Shown: positions 1-12,943, counted from the stretch's first letter. The stretch is DNA of 64,000 bases from Cephalotrichum gorgonifer (GCA_900312665.1 ONZQ02000004.1:530617-594616); one strand, 5' to 3'. Made by a program: numbers and translations. Notes: generated by a model not told the origin, from the sequence alone.

Positions 1-421
1 GGCAAGAGCGTTATGCGCCTCTTATTAAAGCGATACTTGAATTCTGGTATATAATACATGTTAGGCGCTACTAGGCGCCACAAAACGGGATCAAACGGAG
101 GAGGGTATCTTCACGAATAGCGTGTGTACAATATGGAGAAAGAGCCGGGATTCAGGCGAGGCCGGAAGATAGGTCATTGCCAATATCACGCACCTCAAAC
201 TGAAGAACAAACACATTAGGCGTGAGATGTCGCTCGTTTTGAATGTCTTGCGTTAGGATCCTCTAAGTACAAAACCCCCGCTCCTGCGTTGCTAAGAAGC
301 AACCTATTCCTCGAAATTGATGGTACATGGATTCTTTTACAAAACAGTAGCTCTCGTCTCGCATCCTTCTTCCGCAAATAAACAGGCACGTAGAAAGGCC
401 CAAGTGTCCCCCTATATATCC
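1..421. other. Intergenic, no gene seen
   Basis: This is the 3' flank of the CBP80 gene, which ends at 422 on minus. No open frame with family resemblance and no RNA gene is visible. It probably holds the CBP80 3' untranslated region and terminator. Confidence 0.6.
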
Positions 422-3059
422 TCACTCGATCACCTTAACCTCCGCAGCCTTCTCGGCCTCCGCGGCAAACGCCTCCTCAATCGCCGCCCGCCTCCTGAAA
501 ACCCTGAGCCACCTCTCCGCCCACCCCTGCACGAACTCCTGCTCCTCAGCATCCGCGAGCGTGCCGTTCGCCCCAGTAGACCACCCCTGAAGCGCATCAT
601 CGAGCGCTGCGAACAGCTCCTTCATTGCCTTGACCTCCTGCGTGTGGGCGTCCGAGGGGGTCTCGCCCTCCGAGACTTGCCGCACGCGCACTGTTACCTT
701 CGTGACCGTCTTGAAGACGAGCTCGAAGATGTGCCACTTCGCGAGGACGTCTCCGGTCTTCGTGCCGCCCGCGTGGCTAGTGCCCACAAGCGCCCAGTGG
801 ATGACGGACAGCGGGGTAAGGATGGAGTAGTTTAGGAGCTTCTCGATAATGGAGATCGCCACACCGGGCTGTGCGCTCCAGTATTCCATGACAGACGTGA
901 TGATCTGCGCGCGAGCCCCCTCCGACGCCGCCCCGACATCGAGGAGGCGGCCCTTTGTGCGGTCTATACAGGCTAGCACGTGGGATAGAGATTTGGAGCC
1001 CACCCAGCAGACGGCCGTCATGAAGACGTCAGTGCTGGACACGAGAGGGTCGAGACCCTGATCGAGGGCAGCGGAGTGAATCCGCTCGATGATAGGCTGG
1101 AAGTCCTCGTCAGGGGACTTGCGCTTGAGTAAGCCGGCGATTTCCTGTCCCTCAGCGAAGAAGGGCGTGTCTGAGACGTCAGCATGTAAGACTAGGTACA
1201 GAGAAGGGCACCTTCCCATCAGGCACGGACTTACCAGGGTCGTTAAACTTGAAATCCGGGACATCCTGCTCCTTCTCGGGACCAATGAGCTTCTGGTATG
1301 CAGGAGGAAGCGTCCCCTTTATTCTCTGCGCGAAGCTGAGTCGGATCTCTTTGTCGAGCGCGCCAAGGATGAAGGCCTTCCAAGGATGCACATCTGGCAG
1401 AGATACGTCATCCTCCCACTCCGTCCACTTCCACGTGAAACCAAAGTTGCTCAAGTGATGTGAGAACCAGTCGATGAAGCGGTAAGATACCTCGACATCC
1501 ATGGTGACCGTATTGCGATAAATGTATCGGATGGCTCTCCCCAGACTGGGTGCGATAGCAGCGGGCGCAATCTTGCATGCCTCGGTCAGCACGGAATGGT
1601 AGTAGACGAGCTTGTGCTCCGGTGCGGGCAGCTGGAGGATCTGTGAGAATACGGCGTCCACAGCCACATCCTCGGGCTTCCAGGTCGTTTTCCCCGACTC
1701 AATATCCTTGAGGCGGTCGAATGGAGTTGCCCTCTTGATAAACGTGCCGTCGGCAAAGTAACAGTCGATATCAATGAGATACCTCGCCGTAACGTTACGA
1801 TTAAAGTCCAGGATGTTAATGGTGTCCTGGAGACCATCCCGGATGAGAGACGCAGCGACGTCGGTCGGCGGCGGTACCGACTGGGCATCTTGGCTCCCAT
1901 AGACGGAGACATATACCTCCGGGAAGAGCGGCCGGGGCCCTGCGATCACGGTGGCGGGAATCGTTATAGCTGGGAGGTCGTGCTTGGAAGCATTCTCTAA
2001 GCTTTCGCGGGCTTCCACATCCTCGAACGGCATGTTCCACGGCCGGGGAAGGCACGCAAGCTTCCAGCCATTCGCGGCCTCGGTCTGCAGTTGCGTCTGT
2101 AATAGTCCGATCACGCTCGTCGAGATGGACGGACTACCGTCGTGGTTCTTCGTGTGGTAGGGATCGATCAAAGCTTGCATCGCGTGGGGCTCGCCCGCAA
2201 TGATGTCGGTTTTATCCATGATGTCCGCGGCCTTCTGCTGCCACTGGCTAGGCTCGGAAGCGGCCATGATGTAGGGTAGCGTTAGGAGTATGATCTTGAC
2301 AAGCTCGGTGCCAATTGTCTGATGACGGCCAAATGTTAGCTACACAATGAAAGAAATCACACAAAATTAAAACAGGACTAAGACGCACGTCATCAGAACT
2401 GGCCGTCTGTAGGTCAACAGCGCGGCTGAAGAGCTCCTCCAGCACGGGGAATATGCCATCGCCGGTAAGACAGCTCTGTAGACAGGCCAACAGCTTCAAG
2501 CAGAGCTTCACCCCCCTCCAGTCTCCAGTCTTGACCCTTGACTCCGTCTCCGCAGTGACCTTCGTTAGAATATCCCCTACGATGTCGGGTTTCAGCGTGT
2601 TGGCGAAAAGTACAACGGCGGCGACAAACGGCGTTTTCAAAGGCTGCTCTACCGCGATCTGGAGAGTCAAGTCGACGAAGATGTTTCGCAGTTCCTCGTT
2701 GTCGTAGTTTTCGGCGATTAACCGGGCAATGGACTGCACTTCCTCAGTCCACCGACGAAGAGGCGACTCGGCCAACGTGAGCAGTTGCTTTCGGATCCTG
2801 ACAGGAAGCGGCGCCGATTCAAGCCGGCGCCTTTGACCTCCTCGGCGGTCATTATAGTCGTCGTCATCTACGGGCACACATAACGCGTAAGTAAAAGAAA
2901 AAGACATACCCCATATCGGTCCCAGAGCGGAGCGGAGCCGCATCAATGCGCGCTGGCGCGGGTGCTTGCGATCCAGTCTGTCTTACCTCGATAGCGACGC
3001 TTTCTGCCATTGTAGTGCCCATAGCCCCCGCCAGACTGGCGGCGATCGTAATCGGCCAT
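422..3059 (-). CDS. CBP80: Nuclear cap-binding protein subunit CBP80 (NCBP1/Cbc1/Sto1)
   Basis: Large subunit of the nuclear cap-binding complex. It holds the small subunit CBP20 on the m7G cap of new RNA polymerase II transcripts and couples capping to splicing and export. Exons on minus: 2987-3059, 2389-2867, 1235-2318 and 422-1170. All three introns are GT-AG and phases fit, giving 794 residues, close to the roughly 790 of animal CBP80. The N-terminus is a basic, Gly/Tyr/Arg-rich tail. An all-helical MIF4G region follows (IARLIAENYDNEELRNIF near residue 65; a stretch ending LLACLQSCLTGDGIFPVLEE). The C-terminal third carries the CBP80-typical TAVCWVGSKSLSHVLACIDR. The start at 3059 was chosen because it yields the short basic leader before the first splice; the downstream Met at 2946 lies in intron 1. 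The family is certain from several blocks; the exact start is slightly less so. Confidence 0.92.
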
Positions 3060-4264
3060 AGTGGCAAATCGTAGACGGCCTCGGGGACTGGATACGTGAT
3101 TGATGTGGTGGTTGGAGGAAAGATCCTTCGTCGAGGGTAGCGGAGGAAATAATAGTTTGCGACAGGTGCGTGGAATCGAGCCTAGAAGACGCGAGCCTAG
3201 CTCTCCCTCTCGCTCAAGCTGTATTAACTACCTTCCTGGTAAGTAGTTACGTTATGTAAGCACTCTCATAAGTAACCGCAACATCCCCCAAATGGGTCCA
3301 TATTGTCACTAACTGCTGAGTCATCTTCGAATAGACAACCCGGGATTGGTGTGCTCGTCAGGGCATCACGCATTTAGTCGCAGTCAGGTCCTCGGCGTCA
3401 TGCCTGGAATTCAAATACGTCACCTTGATAGTCGCAGATTGGTAGTGGCTGCCTTTCCTCGTCGTGCAACGCTGGTGCCATCTAGCCCAGGTGGTGCCAT
3501 CCAGCTTCGCTGACTCCTCAGAGAGGTATTGACCTCCTGACGACATTCAGGATATTGCGAGTAGCGCATATAGAAAGCAAATTTACGAAGAGCGCGGTAA
3601 CGATGGTGGATAGTCACGTTGATCGCCAAGGTGAACTTTGATTCCCCTGTGTAGGCAGGCATAAACCACAGCGCTAGCATGACCGACTAACATAACGGGA
3701 TGAGGAACCAGCGAGGAATCGTAAGAAACATCCCTGTCATGCATCAAAGGGCCATAAAAACAGAACCAGAACCAGAACCAGGTCTAAAACGTGATTTCAT
3801 CTCATATGCAGCAGAATGCAGCCCCTCCTATCATGGCGGCATTATCATCATGGGTAAGCCGTACTCCGCCCCCCAGGAGGGCGGGTAGGTCGGGAAGCGC
3901 GTCCATGCCATTACAAGCTACCCAAGCCACGGGAACAGGCCGTCGAACTCATATCCCCTCTCCTTCTAACGCCGCGGCCGCTGTCGCCTGTCTCGGGAGC
4001 AGTCGATATGGAGAAGTTCCAATTTTTCGAAATACGGCGTCCGGACAAACAGGCACAATGGGCGGACCACTTTCTGTTTGCTGCTCGCTTCCCTTCTCGC
4101 TACCTCACTCTCCGCTTCCTGCTTCCTTCGTCGGGCCGTGTGTTTTCTTCCCATGACTTTGTCTTGACTATGAGGCAGCGGACACTGCCAAGATTGCGGG
4201 ACCACGAGGCGCGGACTAATAATACCGTGAGCTTTTCAACCTTGCGGGACAAGTAATAGCCAGC
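3060..4264. other. Intergenic, CBP80 promoter side and GSK3 3' side
   Basis: About 1.2 kb between the CBP80 start and the GSK3 stop. The short open frames here show no family resemblance or spliceable extension. It should hold the CBP80 promoter near 3060-3400 and the GSK3 3' end near 4264. An ACCAGA hexamer repeat occurs at about 3765-3780. Nothing else is recognisable. Confidence 0.5.
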
Positions 4265-5834
4265 TTAGTCCAGCCTAGCCATCATCTCCTCCTTCTTCAA
4301 CGGTGTAAAGTTGTCGATGTCCAGACCACGCGCCGCCAACGTGGGCCGCATATGCGGCGGTATCAGTTTGTGGTTGTGGTGGGGTGCAATCGACAGCTCT
4401 GGGGACGAACTGCGGTCAGCAAACCTGCATGAAACACACCTGGCATCATCACCTGGGATTAAGTAGGAAGAGCATACCATGTCTTGAGAAGTCGAACAAG
4501 GTGGGGAGATCCCGCATCTGGCCAGTCTGGTGCCTCGAGTCTGGTAGCTTCGTGTTGGGGTCGCGAAGCTCGTCGAAGAAGGGGTGTATCATGGCTTCGA
4601 TAGAGGACAGCCTCTCAGTCGGCGTGTATTCCAGGAGCTTGCTGATGAGATCAATGGCATTCGCGTCGGCCTTCCTGAAGACCTTGCCGAATGGATGAGG
4701 CTTGATCTGGGGGAATTTGTGTTCCATATAATTCGGGTTCATGGTCCGAATCTGTTCCCTCGTTGGCGTGCCCAGGACCTTGATGATCTCCACGAGCTGG
4801 TCAATACCGGATTCCCCAGGGAAAAGGGGCTGTCCCAGCATCAACTCCGCCATCACACATCCGGTCGACCAGACATCTAATAAAGCCAGACCTGTTAGCC
4901 TTCCCGTGCCACGCAGGTGCATGGGGTAGCAAACCATGGGCGTGGCGAAATCCTTACCGATTTTTGTCGTGTAGTTTGTGGCACCGAAGATAAGTTCAGG
5001 TGCCCGGTAGTACCTGGAGCAGATGTACGACACGTTTGGCTCGTTCTCTACCAGTATCTTCGCACTACCAAAGTCGCAAAGCTTCAGCACCCCGGTGCTG
5101 GGGTCGAGCAGAAGATTTTGGGGCTTGATGTCTCTGTGGCAAATCCCTTGCGAATGAATGTAGGCGAGGGCGCGGAAGAGCTGGTAGATATAGAGCTTGA
5201 CCTCCAGGATTGGCATCGTCGTCTTCATCTTGTTGAAGAACCGGGATGCCCTGTAAACGGTCTCAGGAACGAACTCCTGCACAAGGTTGAGGTAGACTTC
5301 ATCTTTCTAGATTCGGAAGCCATCGTTAGTTCCGAGGTAGCGAGGGGTAGGAAGTGCTGGGGCACGCCATGCTCACCCGCTCTCCATTCGAGTAGTAGAA
5401 TGCTTTCAATTGAACGATGTTGGGGTGTCGAACGATGCGCATGATTTGCAGTTCACGGTTCTGCGGCAATTAGCTTAAGATGCCCCCTCGATTTAGAAAA
5501 GAGGCGGATGAAGAAGAGAGCGAGGGTACCTTGAATCGCTTGTCTTGAAGAACGCGCTTGATAGCGGCATCCTCGCCTGAGGGTGACAGCTTTGTCTGGA
5601 AAACGACGCCGAAAGACCCATTCCCAACAATTTTACATTGCGTATATTGGAGCTCCCTCGTTTCGCCTGTAACTCCATCCTGAACCTTCTCGCGGATTAC
5701 CTCTGTGTAGGATCACGGACATTAGTTACGAGAGTTCAACCCCCGCGCGCGGGGCGGGCACACGAGAGGTCAAATGATTTTAGCTCACCTCCCATCCGTA
5801 AGGAGTTGAAGGCGGAAGGCCGACTTGACGACAT
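4265..5834 (-). CDS. GSK3: Glycogen synthase kinase 3 (GSK-3 family Ser/Thr kinase)
   Basis: CMGC-group kinase that phosphorylates primed substrates; in fungi it acts in stress response, development and mitosis. Six exons on minus: 5789-5834, 5530-5702, 5377-5460, 4958-5306, 4478-4876 and 4265-4398, all GT-AG with matching phases, giving 394 residues. Visible landmarks are the glycine loop VGNGSFGVVF (41-50), catalytic-pair Lys64 in AAIKRV, Arg75 in RELQIMR (matching the phosphate-pocket arginine of GSK-3), HRD ending at Asp160, DFG from Asp179, and VSYICSRYYRAPE with the activating tyrosine at Tyr195. The C-terminal tail (DNFTPLKKEEMMARLD) is the usual fungal one. The N-terminal extension before the kinase is only about 35 residues. 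The gene starts downstream (in its own direction) of the G-rich tract at 6400-6730. Confidence 0.96.
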
Positions 5835-6400
5835 GATGGCAAATTTCGGAATTGTTGCCACTTCCTCGAATGTTATTGTATGGCAAGCTCTGGTAGGTGG
5901 TGGTTGGACGTGTAGGAGATGGCGGGGGATGGTCTTGGTAGAATGGTGGGGGTGGCCGTGGTGGGCTTTTATGAAATCGTACTAAGTTAAGTGTAAGAAG
6001 AAATGTGGCGAAGAAATGTGGTACTCGCTGGAATAAACGATGTCGCGCGATGTTTTGAGCGGGCAGTCGGTCTAGCTTCTCGCTCTCTCCGTATAAAGTT
6101 CAGAGAGGGATCGTGAGGCTCAGTGCACAGTCAGGAGCAGTCAAGAAGACAGAAACCGACGCGTTCCGATGTCGACGGTGGATAAAGTTTTGCTGGACCC
6201 GCTGTTCGACGCCTGGAAGCGTGCTGAGCCCGTGCTTTATCGACGGATTGCTGGTACGAGTAGGTTTTGAGGGCCCAGAATCGAGGTACGAAGGAGAAGT
6301 AGCGAAGCGGGCAGAGACACTGGGGAAACAATTTAGCAGGCGCTCCTAAAACCTTAAGCCTTGCTGAAACGGGCCATTGCCTGCCTCGTGGTCCCTTACA
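5835..6400. other. GSK3 promoter and leader region
   Basis: About 0.57 kb upstream of the GSK3 start on minus. No credible coding sequence. It should hold the transcription start and 5' leader of GSK3. Confidence 0.4.
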
Positions 6401-6403
6401 GTT

Positions 6404-6440
6404 GGTGGGCGTGGGCGTAGGCGAGGGCGTGGGCGTGGGA
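6404..6440. repeat. GTGGGC hexamer tract
   Basis: An imperfect run of GTGGGC/GTAGGC/GAGGGC hexamers, immediately followed by purine-rich sequence. It begins a G-rich zone lasting to about 6730, upstream of GSK3. Confidence 0.6.
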
Positions 6441-6550
6441 GTGAGCGGGAAAGAGAGGGGAAGAAAGACTGGAGGGGAGGAGTGAGTTTGTCGCGCTGGT
6501 CCGAGGTCCGTTAGGGATGCGGAGCGCGGAGTCTGGGGCGGGAGGCAAGT

Positions 6551-6589
6551 GGGTATGGGGGAGGGGTTGGTTGGGGTTGGGGGGAAGGG
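6551..6589 (+). other. G-run cluster with G-quadruplex potential
   Basis: Within 39 bases there are five or more runs of three to six G separated by one to five bases (GGG, GGGGG, GGGG, GGGG, GGGGGG, GGG). This meets the usual G-quadruplex pattern on the plus strand. On the GSK3 coding strand it is C-rich, as often seen in fungal promoters. Folding is an inference from the pattern only. Confidence 0.5.
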
Positions 6590-6801
6590 CGACCGTGGTT
6601 TAGGTCAGCGGCGGGCGGGCAATGAAGAGGGGGAGGAGGGAGGGAGGGAGAGGGTTTTTGGAAAACGGGGTTGGGAGTTACTTTGTATATGGGTGGTATG
6701 GGGGGTGGTAGCGATGATGGCATAACTTGCCTAGGCCGCTACGAGAGTTCGCTGGGCCGGGGGGGGGGTAGCAGTGGTGGCAAGTCTGATCCAGCGGGCT
6801 G

Positions 6802-6846
6802 GGTGGTGACTGGTGACTGGTGACCGGGGGACTGGTGACTGGTGAG
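6802..6846. repeat. Heptamer repeat TGGTGAC
   Basis: Three tandem copies of TGGTGAC, a short interruption, then two more ending in TGGTGAG. It lies in the gene-free stretch. Confidence 0.7.
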
Positions 6847-7400
6847 GGTGAGGGGCAACAATAATGTACGGGGATGGAGTGAGTGAGTGGACACCATACA
6901 CCATGAGAAGGGGGGATTTGGAAGGGCAAATTGAAGTCGGCGCTATACCGGGAATGCGTCTCCACATGCAGCTCCCGCCTGAGGAAAGTGACCCTATCCT
7001 TCGCCTGGGCTGGTTTGTCTTGGGCTTTCGGGGGGGAGGGATGAAGAGGGAGGGGGGTTGCCAATGGAAGCTCGAGTGGAATGGGAAAGGTGCCAGGCAC
7101 TTCCAATTGCAGATGCAGATGGATTGGGCAGCGGACGGGTGCGACAGCACCGCCCTTGCCCCTTGCCCCTTGCCACGCTGGCCCACTGGAGCCAGGGTAG
7201 AGCGACAAGACGGGCCCCAGGACTGAGGGAGCAAAAAACCCCGGCGTTAAGAGAGCTAGCTAGGGCTTTCTCGGTGTGAGATACCAATGAAGCCGAAGCT
7301 GTTCAAACCCCTACTCGTACATCCTGAAGCAGGTCGGCGGGCGATGAGCCTACCACCGTTCCCGCCCGAAGTGCAAGTGCTCCCCTCTCCTCCTACTCGT

Positions 7401-7424
7401 ACAGGCACAGGCACAGGCACAGGG
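7401..7424. repeat. Hexamer repeat ACAGGC x4
   Basis: Four tandem copies of ACAGGC (the last one ACAGGG), directly preceded by a CTACTCGTAC motif of the dispersed GTAC-centred type. Confidence 0.75.
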
Positions 7425-7750
7425 TAATGCGAGCGAAGTGAGGGGTAATGGTGGTAATGGGTCACGAGCTAGCAAGACTCATGAGGGGGGAGGGCAAGGG
7501 AGCAACAAACGCGAGCAAGAGACATCGAAACGAGACGCGTACTTACTTCGTACAGATAATCGTGGCGTCGGGAAAACAAAGTTCTGATCAGAGCAAATCT
7601 CCTTTTATCTCCTCGAAGGGTGGCTTGTTGTCTCGCTTGGGGGAGATGGATGTTCGAAAAAGTGCTCCCAGTCATAGAGGTCACGGGGATAGCTAATGGC
7701 GGGCGAGGACATTAAGCCTTGTACTCCAGACTGCTGAGCGCATGTCTATT

Positions 7751-7788
7751 GGTCATTGGCCACTGGTCACTGGTCACTGGTCACTGGA
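7751..7788. repeat. Heptamer repeat TGGTCAC
   Basis: About five copies of a 7-base unit (TGGTCAT, TGGCCAC, then TGGTCAC repeated). It is similar to, but not the same as, the TGGTGAC array 0.95 kb away. Confidence 0.7.
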
Positions 7789-10700
7789 AACAATGAATGC
7801 AAGGTATTTGTACTTGTACTTCTCCCAGAGGTCACGGGCAGCCAGTCCCTGTCTCCGTCGGGCTGACCCCTGCAGATGGTTTGAGCCACCATCTCTCCTG
7901 CCTATAAGTATACAAGTATTAGTAGTACTACTATTATTAATACTGCGCGGCGTACAGAGTAGTGCCACAGCCTTTGGCGACAAATGCAGGTGGTACTGTG
8001 CGGTCCTTCCTCCTGTCACCGTCACGACTCACTCGCCAGTCAAGCACCAGAGAAGTTTAAACTATGGCCAGTCCGATTTTGAAGACTACAGTGGTGGTAG
8101 CGTTGCCTGCGCAACTCGGCAACGGCGTGGCGTTCCGCGTGTGCGTGTGCGTGGCACTTTACTTGTACCAATGAGCTGTTGTTCGATTTAAAGGCTCGCT
8201 GTCAAAACTGCCCCATAGGATTCGTCACACGCTCCCACCTCACCTCATAATGCAATAATCAAGTTTAGCTGCTGGCCCTCTCTACCTTGGTATCCAACCC
8301 AACGAGGAGGAGAATGCTTGATGATGATGCGCCGCCGTGATACATAACGTACTCGAGATTGAGGATAACCCGGATGCGTATGGGTAGGTCGTAACCGGGG
8401 AGCAGCCCATCAGAGAGCGCCCTGCCTGGACGAGGATGGCCCCTTGGAGGGCATTTCTTCCGCCTATGAGGTCATCGATACACACTAATCATACATGTCT
8501 ACAAGTTTTACCTCCTCTTAGCCGTCATGGCCTTCCTGCAGTTTCCACGATAGGTCCACTTCTTTCCGATGCTCTGGCACTAGCACACGTATGCCAAGAT
8601 GGCTCCAACTCTCGAGCTGGAGGGCTTCGGGAACTTACATGGGCTCGGATTGAGTGTCTTCGCGAGCCGCACTTCAAACTTCAACTTGTACACTGAGGGC
8701 CGATAGGCCGTGTAGGTAACAGTTCCGGCTGGTTCTAGAAGGTTTATTGCCCTTCTATCAACTCCAATTTTAGACATCTTGTTGCGAATGTAACCCAGGG
8801 GTGTTGAGTCGCCAAGGACAGGCATCAAGTGGTAGAGCAACCTGTGTCGCCTCCTGCTCCTGGAATGGCCCAGCCCAAGATGGGGGCAGCGGTGGATATA
8901 CCACCAGTTTTCCGTTAAGGTTACTGAGGTCGGTCGAACAGCCCCAAGTATACAAAATCTGGCCGCCTAACAGCCAAGAGGGAAGTCTAGTGAGCCAGAC
9001 GCGTCCTCGCGTTATACGATTAGGTTGTGATAGCCCCACGAAAACCGAATTCGGACTGTTGGTAATATTATGTTACTGATGGTGGAAGGCGATTATATGG
9101 TATCTTGATGGTGGGGCAGGTGGGGGGCTCCAATTGTCTTGGGTTCTCGCTTGTCCGTCACGGGTGCTTGGGTGGAGTGAATCGGCGTTTCCCCGTGGAT
9201 ACAAGCGGGGCAGGTACCTGGCGATTGAGTGATTGAAACCAACTTCCACATTCTTCGTTCGAGTGAGTACACTTGTAAGTATCGCCATGTGATCGAGACT
9301 GTTTTCCCCCCTATTATATGATGACAATTATCGATGTTATCAAGCACCCGCCAGGTTCGACCATTATACAAGTACTTCTGAGCGGCCATGTTTCTTGGTG
9401 ACGGGATTGGGGGGAGAGGGGGACTGGACGGGGGCGCCTAGAACACCAGAGCTATGGTCTAACCCATGACCACCCACCCATCGGATTCAGAAATGTGTGG
9501 CTGATGACATCCTAAATTGTCGCTAGTAAGGCCCCTCCATTCCATGGCATGTTCCCACCACACAATGTCAGTCACCCGATCAGAAGATTTTTCAACTCCT
9601 CCCTGGTCCGCCCGTCACAAGGTTATCCCCTTTCTCCTAATTGGAACGAACTAGTCGTTGGCCCACCCAGCGGCTAGCCTTGAGACCGACCCCTTTCAAG
9701 TACGGATACGAGTGAGTGAGTATTACGAGTACAGAGTACAAGCAAAGTAAGGCTGGCTGGCAGCTTCGCCTCAGGGCCGCCGTTCATGGCCAACTGCCCC
9801 CCTCAGCTGGGTGGAGGAACTCCAGGCATCACACCGAGAGCCGGAGACATCGGTGTGAACAGGTACCACCAACTGCAGGAACAGGGTTCAGTTCACCGGA
9901 ACATTCGAACATGATTATCGATCTCGGACACCTGGATCAAGGTGGGCCAATACCGGATCTTCCAGTTGTGGCTTTATTGCGTCTATCGTACCCGAATCCA
10001 GTAAAACCTCTTGCTCTACAATGGAGATGGCTTGACGAGGATGAGGAAATCTTTGGGCATTTACAAGTATCCTTGTTGCTCGACAACGCCGGCTCTCGTC
10101 CTTAGGATCAGTGGACCCGGACTCTAACTCGGTGAGCCGGTCCTCGCCGTCCGGGGTGAGGGAGATTCGGTGCGGGTGGTATTATTAGCACGCCTCCTAC
10201 CGAACGCGGTCCCATCCCAGGTCGGAGTTAATGGCGTGGAAGTGCTAATGGAGTAATAATGCAAGTACGAGTAAAGTAAGTACTATTTGGTTAGGCAGGC
10301 TCGAAGCACTCCCCTGTTTAACTATCGCTCCTCCAAGCCCGATCAAACTAAAAGAAGCTGAAAACAACTCTCCTCAAGATTCGATGGGTCCAAGGCAAGA
10401 GTTTAAGGTAAGTTGGAGCCAATAATAATAGCGACCACGCGAGGTATGAGTACAGTTGGCTGTACAATTCTTGGTGTTTGGGACCCACAGTATGAGCAGG
10501 AGATGCAAGTTGACGCCCTCGTGATTGTCAAGTTTTTCCTCCACCCCTCCTAATTGATCCCAAGCCCTAATGGCAGCAACACCTACCCATCCATCCGTCC
10601 ATCCCACCTCTCAGCAGGAGTGGTGGACACGAGCCACGAACGAACCGGGAAAATGGCTCTCGTCGTTCCTCCGACGAGTACGAGTACGCTTCGTAGAGCT

Positions 10701-12943
10701 CCCTGCTGCCTCTCAGTCTCGTTTTGGTAATTACCTACTCGGAGCTGGTTCGGATTGACCTATCCACGCTCGATACCTTCGAGTACGAGAACCCGTGTCA
10801 AGCTCGTCCCTCGCGAATGTCTGCAACAGTGCCCAATGCAGCTTCGGGAAACAAAAGTCGCTCATTTTTCAACGCCTGACGCTCCTCTTACGCTTCAATT
10901 GAATGGACAGATTGACCCGCCAGAGCTTTGAACCCATCCACTGAGCTTCCAAGCCATCCAATGGCCGGCGTAGAAATCCTGCTCCTCTGCTCGGAAGATC
11001 AGCGACATTGCATGACCTCCTCTGTCAGCGAGTGGTTCCTGGCTTGACTCGCATGAGAGGACGCCCATTAATAGGCTGGCTCTTACAGAGCGGGTGCATT
11101 ACTTGCACTGGCCCCTCCCATATACTTATTTTCCAAGTCAACTAACGAGTAAAAGTATCCATCCCTTATCTTATCTCCCACCTTGACACCAGCTTTCTCG
11201 CAGCATCGGGGACTGAGAAACTGAAGGTAGCCCGAGTTATGCTTGGCGCTCCTCCTTCCACGGTTCCCACGCGGGAACGTGGGAGAAACGGTTGAATAAT
11301 AGAAAGATATCCGGAAATGTATGATGACGTGGTGAGCCCTACTCGTATCTCCTCGTCCCTAACAACCGCTTTCTTGAGAGGCCAACCTCTCCTGCCGAGC
11401 CGGTCCGCCGGCACAGCTTCATGCGGTCCAGCCATTTCATCAACTTCACAAAGCTCCTAGTGTCTACTCCAAACAGAATAATAGCAATTGCCGTGGTCGT
11501 CTCGGATCCTGGCGTGAGTACGACGATGACACCCTCTTACCGTTCACCTCCACCCCCAAACGTCTGCTTTCCCATTGGTCTATGGTAGTGTGGAGTGGCC
11601 CATCCATTCGCTTGTAAGCTGTAATAATAGAACCTCTGTACAATGAGCAAACCCTCAGCCCTGGCCTGGCCGGCCTTTGTCCAATGTTCACGCTTGCCCT
11701 TCTTCGGAGATCGTTCTGATGCTAACTCGGCGGGGATCGCTCGACAAGTGGCCACATCGTACTCGTCGGAGGTCGAGGGAGGCTTCCGTTTTCCCAACCG
11801 CCACCCGGGAGTTCTCGTTTCGTCTGCCTGCAAGCCCGTTGGTTCTGTCACATATGACCAGCCAGCCGCGGATGCAACCCAGGACGCTCCGAAAGCTGCA
11901 GCGGCTCCCGTCATCTGACGGGGAAACCAAGGTGCCCATCGCCACTACAAGCACCAGTTTTTGATGCCCGAATGGTGCCATCGTTATATCTATTGGGGGC
12001 CAGGCAGTCCCTTTCCTCGTGTGCATTTCTTACATGCATGCATGCAGTCCTCGACCCTTTTCCGAACTCCATCAATCATTTGCGGATCCATTCCGGCCCT
12101 GTTTCCTTGCTTCGATTTCTTTTTTACGCTCGAGCCACACGAGAAAGACCTTGTCTCCCATTGGGAGGGTTTCTCGACCTTTGTGCACCAAGAGCCAGGC
12201 CGTGCCATGCTGGTTGAGTAGCCGAAGCCCGTCATTGGCCGTCACATTCCTTCTGTCTTATCCACACTGCCCCTGGTAGCTGACTTTCCAACTCTCTCTC
12301 TGATGATACTATCGCGATCCAACTCGCCGCCGTTGTGCTGAGAGGCGGTGCGTGCCCGTTTACGGGTCCCACCCACCAATTCAGAACGACCCGACTCCTC
12401 TTTTGAGCGACTTGCAGCTTCGCCAGGTTCTGGCTGGTTCCCCGCCTCCACCAAAGTGGTTCGTTTCCGGTCAATTTTTATTTTTAATCCTTCGCGTGAA
12501 CGGGAGCGTCGCCACCCTGCCTGCACCGACGAGATGTTTCGTCCACCTCAGCAACCCGTCCGCCATGTGGGGACCGCGGCGCGGCCCTTCTTTTGCCAGC
12601 ATGGACTCGGAAACCCAGCCCGAGCGGCGGCAGCCCAGCATGTAGTTATTAGCGACACCCCGCTGGTGGCGCCTCCAACCCTCCCGGTTTCGGACTTGCC
12701 CGTGGACGGTCAGGGGTGGTAGTGCGGGCAACCGCATCTTCATCGTCTCGTGTTTATTCCTAGCACCGTCTTTAGTATTTTCAACACATTAGAAGCATTC
12801 CAGGAGCCTGAGGATGCGATAGTCAGTGACAGGTCTTGGCGGGTCTTCCTACATGTAGCCCGAGTGGCCATAACATACCATCGCCATGGTACCATCTACT
12901 TCGGCCAAGGTTTGGTCCAGGCCAACTGCACCTTCAGCTACTG
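7789..12943. other. Gene desert between GSK3 and GET4 (central part)
   Basis: More than 5 kb with no open frame that can be extended by splicing into a recognisable protein, no tRNA or rRNA signature, and no terminal inverted repeats or reverse-transcriptase-like reading. What stands out is the repeated occurrence of short GTAC-centred words (GTACTTGTAC, ACGAGTAC and similar; for example 7807-7821, 9261-9280, 9717-9742, 10261-10282, 10674-10688). It could hold noncoding transcripts or very decayed elements; the sequence alone does not show either. Confidence 0.45.

Larger units (their letters stand above)
6731..7740. other. Gene-free, low-complexity sequence
   Basis: Purine/pyrimidine-skewed DNA with several short tandem repeats. 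Open frames on both strands are up to about 175 codons, but they are composed of Pro/Ser/His-rich reads of low-complexity DNA and match no family. I see no gene. Confidence 0.5.

Noticed and set aside
317..835. 172-codon plus-strand frame
   Set aside because: Antisense of the CBP80 last exon.
6678..7234. Pro/His/Ser-rich minus-strand frames up to 176 codons
   Set aside because: They read through G-rich simple sequence and heptamer repeats in two overlapping frames, with no family signal or splice context.
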